A DNA stretch of 64,000 nt from Turritopsis dohrnii (Eukaryota > Cnidaria > Hydrozoa > Anthoathecata > Oceaniidae), in NCBI GenBank assembly GCA_027922465.2, contig BQMF02000169.1, positions 434,001 to 498,000 of the forward strand. The letters run 5' to 3'. The notes beneath the pieces are model-generated. The model ran no database searches. It saw nothing but the letters and a program-made list of their open reading frames with translations, and was not told the origin of the DNA. Every line of letters begins with the position of its first letter. Positions within the stretch are counted from its first letter, which is position 1. Below, piece after piece: positions 1-9,726 of this stretch. A program made the position numbers and the translations under genes.

Positions 1-2132
1 AAGGGAAAATAGCTGCTTTGAGTCAATAATTGTCCCTTTTCAATTTACCGTCCCTAAAAAAAGTAAAATTCATTACCTGGAAATACCTGCCTGAGGTCAG
101 ATTTTGCTGTTTCTTATGAAAAAAAGGTGTATGCTTAATCAGGGTGGGCATTGATTATATATTCATCTCTCCTAATTCCGAACGCAACTAAAATTCAACT
201 GTCCATAAATTGAAAACTGTCAATCAAACTAAAAGACATTTCTGCTATGGTTGTGAATACCATCGATGTTCCTAATTCCGGACAACCTTCCTAATTCCGA
301 ACAAATCAAAACACATTCTGTAAATTAGAAAGACGGCACATCCCGTATGTTAACCAAAGCTGTAACACGAACTTCTGAATCAGAGATAAATAAATTTATT
401 TCAACACTTGAAAATTACCAACATACAGATTTAGTTTAATAAAGTTTGAAGATTTCATTTAAAATAGTTTCTGCTTAATTGATTTCTCTCTTGATAGCCA
501 TGTTACTTTGTGAGTTCTGTGTACAATGGTAGCCCCATATTTACGGCTAAAAAATGATAGTGGCCATTTCCGTACACAAAATATCGCAAATTTGTTGAAA
601 TTTTGTTTTGAAATCAGTTGAGGAATGATGATGAATTTAGAACATGCTTTTAGAAAGTGATTTACATCATAAAAAAGTCAAGTCACAGTGGAAGAGGACA
701 CTTCTTAACGAGTATTGAAATAAATAGGTCATTATGACCACGTCATGATTCTTCAATGGCCCATTCTTCAAGAGTTGCTGGTAATTGCTGTAACATTGAA
801 GATAAGGATGTATTTGTTCCTTGAACAGAATCTTCTCCCGTTCAGAACTAGAAAGATTGACAATATGTGCCTGAATGGGTTAAGCAAGTCCACTATAACA
901 CAGTTAAAGGTTTTTGGGCAGAGACAAGTACACAAACAATTCCAGCTTATCACACGAAGGTTTTCACAGTACAGTTCCACAGTAAAATTGTAGTACTGCT
1001 ACAATACAAGAATGGAATAGAGTGACTCAGTAAGAGTCTTCCCTAATCTATGAAAGCTAATATCTAAATGTTAAATATACATTGTGCTTTGGGAAAACAG
1101 AAAACATAATTTGAATGACTTGCTCAATTTGCCTGACTTTCCCTTCCTTCTAGAGAAATTACCCCCCTACGTAATTGGGACATAAGTTTATACTGTTGTT
1201 ATATTATCTCAGCTTTATAACTTAGACTATTTCTTCTTGGTCTTTGTTGACAAGTTTTAATTGAAAGCAGTTTTTGATAGCGGTTTTATTGTATATATCT
1301 GAATAAGTCATCCTTGAATATTGAAATAAATAAATAAAAGGCAGCGTTTCACTCCTAGGGTACACCACGTTTAAGTTAAGGTCAAGAAGATGATGCATTG
1401 AAACGAATAATTTATTTATTCATATGAGTGAAGAGATACCTTTATGTACAGTAATAATGTATTTAATTCGTTACATACTAGCGATTTATCTTCAAAATAT
1501 TTATGTTGTGCTTTGCATTTTCTGATGTGAACTGAAATATTGAGAGGTTGGCAATAACGGGCGTTTAACAGGGGCGTGAACACCTGCAATATTACACACT
1601 CATGGACGGACTGACAGACACAAGTAAATGTAAGATCACAGCTACCTTGTAGCGCTGACCAATAATCTAATAGGAAAAACCTCTGAATTTTCGTGAATAG
1701 AAAAAATATTAAACCCATTGTTTAATAGGAAATTGACTAGAACAGCTGAATGTTGTAATTCTTTTTCTTTTTTGTATTTCTACGATAAATAACAGAATAA
1801 CTTGTATGAATGATTTTAAATAAATGCAGATTACTACCTTTGCAGACAGTTGTATTTTACGTCTGAATGCATGATATTATATGCATTGGGAAATCTTCAT
1901 TTTAAGATGAATAAATGAGTAATTTCAAGTTTGATGTCATTATGCTTGGGGTTTTCATACCAGCGAACTAATACCCAATGAATATGCGATGCATTAATTA
2001 ACTATTGTTTTAAAAAGGGAGTTGTACAAGCTTAAAATTTTATCGAGTCCTCTGTTTTCTTCCGTCGTAAATCGAACGTCAAACAAACAAGTGGGTTTTG
2101 TTATTTATTTATTTATCAAGATTAAAATCAAG
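1..2132. other. intergenic AT-rich DNA with a short repeated motif
   Basis: I see no supportable gene here. The 13-base motif CCTAATTCCGAAC, or a close variant, occurs three times between about 170 and 305, which suggests the subterminal repeats of a decayed DNA transposon. The remaining sequence is AT-rich, and its short open frames show no recognisable domain. Confidence 0.4.
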
Positions 2133-2902
2133 TACCCGTGAATAAAAAAGAAGTACCAATGTTTCACAAAATATATCTTTCTATTGAACAATCATGAAAG
2201 ATAGTTATTTTTATTTCTGAATAGAAGAATCCTTTACCTATATTTTGGTGTATCACTTTTCTAATTTGGTTGAGTAGAAAAAAGTTATAGATAAAAAACT
2301 GGAAGCGGTCCTCGTAAAAATCTTCAAAAAATGGACAAAAAAGCCGAGCAAAATATTGCAGCGTGATTCTTTGATTAAAGTCGATATTGTTTATGAAAAG
2401 GCTATGGGGATTGAAAGAAAAGATCACAATTTTTCTAGTTTCCTCTTTAGTATTACTTGCCATAGCAAACTGGATGCATACCCAAACTCTTTGTTGTACA
2501 TGAATTTCTCAATATTTTATACAAGACAGTCTTTATAAAAAGTTTAAGTGAATGAAATTTTAAGAAAATGTTGAAAAAAGTTTGAACCTTTTTACTTAAC
2601 TTTACTTTTGGGAATACAAAAAACAAGTTTTAGCACAATTAAGTGTGTATGTATTTCATTCCCTTCTGCTTTGCAATAAATACATAAATCTTGTTTTGAG
2701 ATACTTTGTTCGGCTTTTTTGTCCATTTTTCAAAGATTTTTACAAGCACCGCTTCCAGTTTTTTTATCTATATCAGAAGAATAATACACTAAAAACTACT
2801 TAACAGATCCCTCTAACAAGAAATAAAAAAACTGTCTGTCGTATTTATTCAATCTAAAGATATTTCTTGTGAAACACCGGTACTTTTTTGACTCACCCGG
2901 TA
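2133..2902. mobile_element. foldback DNA element with ~220-bp inverted arms
   Basis: The left arm (about 2133-2360) matches the reverse complement of the right arm (about 2685-2902) almost throughout, with small gaps. The inner part contains a strongly conserved block around ACTGGAAGCGGT and TGGACAAAAAAGCCG. The outer ends read TACCCGTGA and TCACCCGGTA, so TA may be the target duplication. That would fit a Tc1/mariner-type non-autonomous element. No transposase is present. The ends also resemble the CCGGGTG terminus of the mariner at 16.6-17.5 kb. Confidence 0.7.
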
Positions 2903-3411
2903 GACTCAAGTGGATTCTCCCTTGTCATGAGCAGTTTGGTGACTTTGTAGATAGATCGGAAACGGGATTAGCTTTCACCCAATACATCATTTTAATCAGT
3001 GGAAACATAGCGTGCCAACGAATCTCAATTAATGTTTTTTTTCAGGAGAAAAACAGGTTTTTGTTTTTTCCATCTGTATCTAGACTAGAATACGCAGACT
3101 AGGTTTCCTCAAAAGCTAATCAAAACATTCTATAAAATATATTTTATTGTTATTTTTACCACTTACTAAAGCTGTATCTTACTCCCAAGGAACGATAAAA
3201 AGAAGGATTAGTTAGGTTAATGATATAACATATGTTTATGCTTATTCAAACTTTGAAGTTTAATCACGCCCTAGATGTTATTAACGCCTCCTGCTTTGAA
3301 GATAACCCAAGGAGATTTAGCAGAACGTTTAACCATATAACTTTAAACCGTCTAACAAGCTATTCTTATTTGTTATTCCTAGCTAATTTTCTTTCTTTAT
3401 CTCCCTTTTTT

Positions 3412-4816
3412 TGGATGGATGACCAAGACGAGGTAAGTCAACTCAATTGACGAAGACAACACAGATGTCAACAATATGGTTGAGGGAAAAGTGGCGAATG
3501 GCAAGACGTATACACTATTTTGAAAAAAAAACAATTAGGGAGATTCGTAAACTCGACGAGACTGTTACACGAAAAAAATCAATTACTTGTGGGAAATTTT
3601 TTAAAAGCTGTTCAATCAAAAAGTTACTTCAGAGATTTAAAGCCTTTTGTTGCATCAAAAGAAACATCGTTACTTTGCAGGCTTATTTCAGGCGTTGATG
3701 TGAAGTTTCTTATGACTTGTAGAGAAAAATTCACGAACAACTCTACAATGTTGTATGCAATTCCCTACAAATCTATAAAAAAAATAGTTTCGTGTAAACG
3801 AAACATGATTTCTCCGAATCCCGCTAGTTTAGTTAATTGTACACCTAAGAAAAGAGGATGGGTGGCTCTTCACCAAGCTGCGCATTTGAGAGATGCGGAT
3901 GCAGTTAAAACGCTTCTAGCTTACGATACATGCGATTCTCTGGTGAAAACAAGGGGATATCAGATGGCGCAATACCAGCAGGCAGCACACCTGCGGATAT
4001 TGCTAATATCCTAACCCTTTCAGAAATTGAAAATCTGATAGAAACAAATACAAAAACAAAAAGACAAAAACGATTTGGATAGATTTCCCACATTTTGTTT
4101 CGAAAAAAAATAGAAAAAAGATTCGTGCCGTGGTTTTCCCTTATTCCTTTACGAGATCGTTATGATTAAAGAATCTTGGTAGGGGATAAGCAGAATGTCA
4201 AAGGAAATATGTCCAAACTGATGAAGAAAATTTTTAAGGGAGAAGACCAAACTTGGAAGAAAACGCAAAACAACGTCTACCAGGCTTTATATGCGATCGA
4301 TAAAAGAGCTGCTACAGATCTTGTACAAAACATGTACTTTGAATATCTGATCTCACTGATACTGGAGAACCATTCTACACCGAAGTAAACAAAGCTCTTG
4401 GAAGAGAATTCGAGGAAAATTATGAGCCGTCAGGTTTTGATTTAGGAATTGGAATCTATGGTTTCTTGCTTGAGCTTGTGCTTTGTTTTTGGAGTGAAGC
4501 CAAACAAGTGAGCAGTGTGACCTATAGAGGCATATCTTCTGATGTTACCGATGAATACAAAACTAACCAAGAAATTATGTTTAGCAGGTTTATTTCTACT
4601 AGCGAATCTGAAACTGTAGCGAAAGGTTTTCGTGGTGAAGATGGGACACTGTTCATCATAAATAACAGCGTAGATTCAAAGATGAGGCCCCGAGATATCA
4701 GCAAGTACTCTATAGATCCAGCAGAGAAGGAGTGCCTTTATGCTCTCGGTGCGGAATTCAAAGTCACGAAAGTTGATCTGGAGAAGAAAACTGTCGAGTT
4801 GAACCTTCTGGCATGA
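3412..4816 (+). pseudogene. ankyrin-repeat plus ADP-ribosyltransferase gene, frameshifted
   Basis: The region encodes pieces of a protein like the ankyrin/mono-ADP-ribosyltransferase fusions seen in several invertebrates. A segment near 3840-4080 has an ankyrin-like pattern (GWVALHQAAHLRDADAVKTL, then AGSTPADIA in a shifted frame). The 3' part, 4400-4816, carries the R-S-E ART signature: TYRG for the NAD-binding Arg, FSRFISTS for the Ser-Thr-Ser core, and an EKE triad equivalent near PAEKECLY, followed by LGAEFKV. Continuity needs frame changes near 3515 (an A-run), about 3950 and about 4345, and there are stops between the two halves (4080-4175). These breaks do not look like introns, so I call it a pseudogene. 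A heavily spliced or mis-assembled active gene is the alternative. ART enzymes transfer ADP-ribose from NAD to protein side chains. Confidence 0.7.
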
Positions 4817-4944
4817 AGAATGGCTGTTAATGCAATCATAAATATTTAATAATCCTTCTTTACTTCTACAGAAAAGTTTGGATTGGTTCATATTTAATCA
4901 AGGTTTTTCATAGAGCAGTTAAGTTTCATTATGATTGTTGGTTA
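4817..4944. other. spacer between ART relic and Harbinger element
   Basis: This is a short AT-rich spacer after the ART stop codon. It contains AATATTTAATAATCC-type sequence but no clear polyadenylation hexamer of the AATAAA form. Confidence 0.3.
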
Positions 4945-5616
4945 AGGCTCGTTTCCATTTAACTGCATTTTACGCTGTGGCGTAAAAAGCTCAAGAGCAT
5001 TTTTCTCTTTATAAAAATTTATTTCCATTGAGCGTCACTTTCCTTTTATAAGCGTGTCTCTTTAAGCATGTGGTTTGCAGTGAAGAAGAGATTACTACTA
5101 CTTCATAAGCTAAAAGTGTCTGCTTAGTTTATCTTACGTTTTCGTCGCAGAAAAAAATATAAAACTACGAAAACGAAGAAACTATGGATGAGAAAATTAT
5201 TTCAAGAAAGACGTTCAAAGAGACTGTTCCCAATTTTGGTTAAAGATCTCATGTTGTTTGATCAAGAATATGTTTTTAAGGCCTTCAGAATGTCAACAGT
5301 AAGACTTGAGGAATACTTTCTTGGGTGGCTCCCTCAATTTCAAAATCATCATCAAAAAATCTTCCCAATGTTCTTTTCCGAGAAAATTACGTAATGTTTA
5401 CAAAATACTAAAAAATGATTGGCTATCAGTCATGAGAGAAAAAATAACGCCGCCAAAAGTAGAATGAACTCAATTTGCCGCTAAACTCAAGAGCAATCTT
5501 GAAGAGCATAAATTCTCTCGGTAAGCGGTATTTTTTGCAAGTTGCCCATGCGTCATGAAAATGCTCTTGAGCTTTTTACGCTACAGCAGAAAATGCAGTT
5601 AAATGGAAACGAGCCT
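4945..5616 (+). mobile_element. PIF/Harbinger derivative with terminal inverted repeats
   Basis: Terminal inverted repeats of about 60 bp begin AGGCTCGTTTCCATTTAACT and are mirrored at the right end. The flanking trinucleotides are TTA (left) and TCA (right), compatible with a decayed TTA target duplication typical of PIF/Harbinger. Inside, 5188-5394 encodes 68 residues resembling the N-terminus of Harbinger nucleases: a WMRKLFQERR-like opening, then LFPILVKDLMLFDQEYVFKAF and FRMSTVRLEEY. The DDE catalytic part is missing, so this is an internally deleted, non-autonomous copy. Confidence 0.75.
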
Positions 5617-7400
5617 TCAGACTTTTTTTGCACATTTTTGCATTTTATTTAGAGATTTACACTAACTGGAATATTGGACATATAGGAATGTGTTCTTTTT
5701 ATATCTGTGGAAAAATTTTCTCAAATACAACTTTTTCGTTGAAGAATATTCTCCAGACGAATTGAACAACTTTAGTTACTGTCAATGCCAATTTTATTTC
5801 TCATTGGATTAATTATGCATAGAAGTCAGTATACTGATTAGCGTCATACGTTTAAATGATAATATTTTGACTTGTCGGAATTATCAACAGTAAGCAATAT
5901 TGATTAGAAATGGCACTTTCAATGAGTTGGCAAGATATCTAGCACAATTATACTGACGAGAGCATTTCCTTAAATATCCAGTGGAACCAGATGTGCACAG
6001 CAAGACGTTCCGCAAAGAGTTAAGAACACTCTAAGAAACTCTCCGTACCAAGTAGATTGTGCAACAAAAAGGTTATAGCAAACCTTCTCTAGTAAACACA
6101 TAAAAATTATCTCGGTTTTCAGTACTCCACAGAATAATATTTTGACAGACAAACTCATAAATGCGTCACGTAATATTTTGTATTCATAATATATCTTATT
6201 TTTTGCATCTATCCAATTTATCTCCAACACTTTCTACGTATGTCAAACTCGCTATACCATAAAACCATGCAACAGGTTTTTGAAGTAACACAATGCTAGT
6301 TCAAAGAGAGGAACCAGTATTTCTTTATTTATCTGGGTCCCTATCATTAAGAACATACTTAGCAAGGTTGGGATGGTGCCTTAATTATCCGATGAACCTC
6401 CTTTAAAATCTTTTACACCATAAAGTACCAAAGTCGTTTTGCTATAAGATCTTATAACTAATAAATGACTATTGCTAGGAACAAGACAGAAAGACAGTAT
6501 GTGATCAACATATCTTCCAACCCAACTACCCTTAGTCAGGTCATATTTGCTCGGTGGGGCATCTATTGAGGCCATTCTAAAATGTTATAACTCCAGAATA
6601 ATCTTTCCAAAAGTGCATTTTAGAACCGAAATGGCTTTCTGCTTTCAAAGGATAATGGGACTGGGTTCCAATCTGATCAGGTTGGGTTGAAAATACTTGG
6701 TATTAGGTTGACTGAGATTCTACGAAATAAACTTCTTCATCATCCAGTTCGCCATGGTCGTACTTCTTATAAAGTATTCGCCATGGTCGCACCATAGAAA
6801 TACGAATTTTACGAATATTTCTATGGTCGCACTTCTTATAAAATATTTTCATCTGACGTTACTGCTATATAAATAAAGTGAAAACAATTATAAAATACTT
6901 ACCCTTAGTAACCCTAACACATTTGACAAAGTCCGATAATAACGATCAGACGTACATATTGTATAACAAGAGCCAGATGGCGCAAAACGGTAGCAGCAAA
7001 TTTACTTAAAGTTCTAAAAAGTAACTAAAAATTTCTTGCCTTTTTAGATATCTTCTGGTGGAAAACAGACATAAACGATATTAAAAGATTAGTTAGTTAG
7101 TGTACCAATTTACCTAGTCAATAAGTTTTTAGTTGTAACTCCAGGAAAACAAAAATGAATTCCAACAAATAACTGCCTTTTTGAACTAGATCGATGTGCT
7201 AATAGAGAAATAGTGTTATTGTGTCTAATCAGGTCATGTTCTGTATTTCTGTAATTTAAAACCAACGACAGTGTATATCAAGAAATTGTAAATTTCTTAA
7301 TAACAATATACATCATTTAAGTTCAAACAAAAACACATATAATAATCAAATAAAAGCTTTTATATATAAGCGAAGCGCTAGATGTCCGACTACAGTTCCC
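5617..7400. other. intergenic; a small hairpin only
   Basis: No gene is recognised. The segment ACCATAGAAATA at 6790-6801 pairs with TATTTCTATGGT near 6818-6829 to form a perfect 12-bp hairpin. It lies between two copies of a short motif, GGTCGYACTTCTTATAAA (about 6755 and 6825). A minus-strand open frame at 6381-6575 has no recognisable homology. Confidence 0.35.
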
Positions 7401-7479
7401 GTAATGAGGTGAAAAAAGTATTGGCAGCCATTATAAATAGTGGCAAGAGTGAAAACGAATTTGATTAAACACAAATATA

Positions 7480-7640
7480 AAATGAAACCATATTGTCTTG
7501 TGTTTCTTATGGATGCACAAATCAATTGCAGAAAGGTAGTAGTATCCATTTTCATACGCTTCCAATCGAAAATTATGTGCCAAATGGATAAATGAGCTTT
7601 ATTATAATCAGAGATATGTAAAAAAAGAAAGATAAACAAC
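7480..7640 (+). pseudogene. THAP zinc-finger fragment, frameshifted
   Basis: The frame through 7499-7580 reads CVSYGCTNQLQKGSSIHFHT followed by LPIENY, matching the start of a THAP domain: C-x4-C, a basic stretch, then FH.LP. After one frame change the sequence continues LCAKWINELYYNQRY, the expected Trp-containing second half. The second zinc pair and the AVPTIF box are not seen. The initiating ATG is also out of frame with the C-x4-C. THAP domains are DNA-binding modules of host factors and of P/Kolobok-type transposases. The context cannot distinguish the two. Confidence 0.55.
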
Positions 7641-8518
7641 TCGTTTGAACTTGATTGACAGCTTATTGTTAATCTTTTTGTTTCGCGCTTCTATACAACG
7701 CCATCCGTGTCCCCAGATCCAGACTCTTTTTTTGAGAATAATTAAATTTAAGAAAGATTAAGATATATAACGAGTGTTACCGACAATTTAAGTTGTTGTT
7801 GATTTGACTTTCATAAATATATCCTGAGAGATTTTGATATTTTACAGGCGAATCTTAATCTCACACATATACTCTTCATTTTTCTTAATGTTTGTAAAAA
7901 AGATTATCATTTTAGAAAAAGAAATAACCAATAAGTCATATACTGGTAAATTTTCTCGTAAAAATAAGTGACTCTCATTGAAATCAATTTTTCAAAAAAA
8001 GTACTGAAGTCTGATGCAAGTCTGGCTAATAACACTTAAGGTATGCTTTTATTTATCAGTTTATTTGGTTAAGATTATTCAACATTCGTTTTAAAACGAG
8101 ATATTTTGAGAAAAGTTAGACCTAAAATTCGGTGTTTACAGATGAAATATTCTTCATAATTAATGTACTCGTCTATAGTTCGGCATGTTCGGTGAACGAA
8201 AGCTTTATGAAATATTGAAATATGCGCAACTAGGAAAAATTATGAAAATTATACAATGATTATTAGTATAATTTTAATTTTCAACCAATGAACATTTAGA
8301 ATTTTAACAATTAGAATTAATTATATATTTAAAATATTCGCGCGAAACAATACTCACACCAGAAAAAGGGACACGGATAGCTTTTACGAGAAACCACATT
8401 AATTAAACCACAAAAAGGGCCCAGGAAACTTCCCATGAAAGGAACTGCAGATTAAGTGCTTTCGAACAAATATATTTCAAGACTTGTAAACAAGGCTAAA
8501 TAGAAAATAAACTAAACA
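7641..8518. other. AT-rich intergenic DNA
   Basis: No gene, clear terminal repeats or tandem array were seen. Confidence 0.3.
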
Positions 8519-8674
8519 ATATGTTACGGGGATTGTGATAAATTCGAGGATTATGCATATTAACCAGTTATTTTACATAATCTCGGTTAAGGGTTAGGGT
8601 TAGGGTTAGGGTTATTATGCATAAAAACCGTGGAATATGCATAATTCCCAATTTATCATATTCCCCGTAACATA
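8519..8674. repeat. palindromic element with an interstitial telomeric core
   Basis: About 65 bp beginning ATATGTTACGGGGAT is mirrored by about 60 bp ending TCCCCGTAACATAT. The arms also share TGATAAATT and ATTATGCATATT. Exactly between the arms, at about 8587-8614, sits an array of roughly four TTAGGG units (TTAAGGGTTAGGGTTAGGG and onward). The arms look like a MITE or foldback family, and the core is the metazoan telomeric hexamer. Confidence 0.8.
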
Positions 8675-8989
8675 TGTATCAAACAATCATAGAACATAAA
8701 ACAAACTGTGGCCAGGGGTAGAAAAACAAGATAAGCATGAAATGAGAAAATCATGACTAGGCAAGGCTGAACTGGATAAGTGCTAGATAACTAAAACAAG
8801 GTAGAAGCTGAGTAAAATGATAGACAAAACTCAAAATAAATAAACAAAATGGTAGTTGCAAAATTTTCAAATCAAAACAAACCATGCATAAAATATTGCC
8901 TAAAAAATCCTATGGGAGGAAATACTAAACAAGTGAATCACTTAAATGCTTCAGCAAAAGTTTTCATAAAACGTCGTGGCGCCGTAGTG

Positions 8990-9215
8990 AATGTACCATA
9001 GCGCCGGCTCGACCCATGCCTTGTGAGGGAAATTGGGAAGATGATAAATCAGATGTTGCAGAAGGTCATTGGGTTTGTGTCACTCATGAGAGTGTCAAAT
9101 ACTTCGGAGCCTCCAACCTAAGCCGTGGCCTCTCCTAGAAAGCAGATGCAATAGCAACTGACTGAGGCTAGCCACGTAAAACAATACCAAATAAATAAAA
9201 ATAAATAAATAAAAT
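8990..9215 (+). repeat. dispersed repeat, possible LINE/SINE 3' end with (AAAT)n tail
   Basis: The segment 9013-9110 shares its order of motifs with 34852-34975: ACCCATGCC, TGTGAGGGAAATT, GATG..A.ATC, TGTTGCAG and AGAGTGTCA. The copy here runs into GACTGAGGCTAGCCACGTAAA and then an AAATAAATAAATAAAA tail at about 9188-9214. That tail would suit the 3' end of a non-LTR retroelement. The family was not identified. Confidence 0.45.
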
Positions 9216-9460
9216 TAGCTGCAGTCAAAATTGTCATCCCATAGGAAAAATCTACAATACCACATTAAACAAATAAATAATTAACTCAATATAACGTAAA
9301 ACAAGACAATTGTGAAAGTTAGTCTTAATCTGCTTCTCTCTCAGCCCGTTTCAAATTGCGTGTGAAATTTTTTAGATTTCTTTGTAAAAAATATGATGTT
9401 CAATCCAATCCTGTCAGTTAGATCCGTTGTCGCAAAAACAATTCCGATAATTCTCTTTTC

Positions 9461-9726
9461 CTACCCATACTTCATTGTTTCATAATATGTCCAGCCATCT
9501 GCATTTTCCAAGTTGTCTGTTCCACCACTAATCTTTGTTGTTAATAGTTCGCAATCTTTGGTTTTTGAGTTATAATTGATACTTTTACAACTTTCTTCTT
9601 TATCGCAGTACGCGTTCATGCAAATCCAGTGGTTGATAGCTCGTTTTTCTGTACGTATGACAGATGCACTCAATCTTTTGTTGATATGTTCGTTAGAGGA
9701 AATGTACAAGCGACCATTGAGTTGAG
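9461..9726 (-). CDS. last exon of lectin gene: PAN/apple-like domain
   Basis: This exon encodes the 88 C-terminal residues and the stop codon. The pattern W-x2-C-x4-C-x5-SC, then KSINYNSKTKDCEL, then a Trp-Tyr-Tyr ending (DGWTYYETM), is characteristic of PAN_1/apple modules that bind proteins or glycans. The exon is entered in phase 1 after AG at 9728-9727, which gives Ala at the junction. There is no C-terminal transmembrane segment or GPI-type tail. Membrane attachment, if any, must therefore come from the N-terminal hydrophobic segment. Confidence 0.75.
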
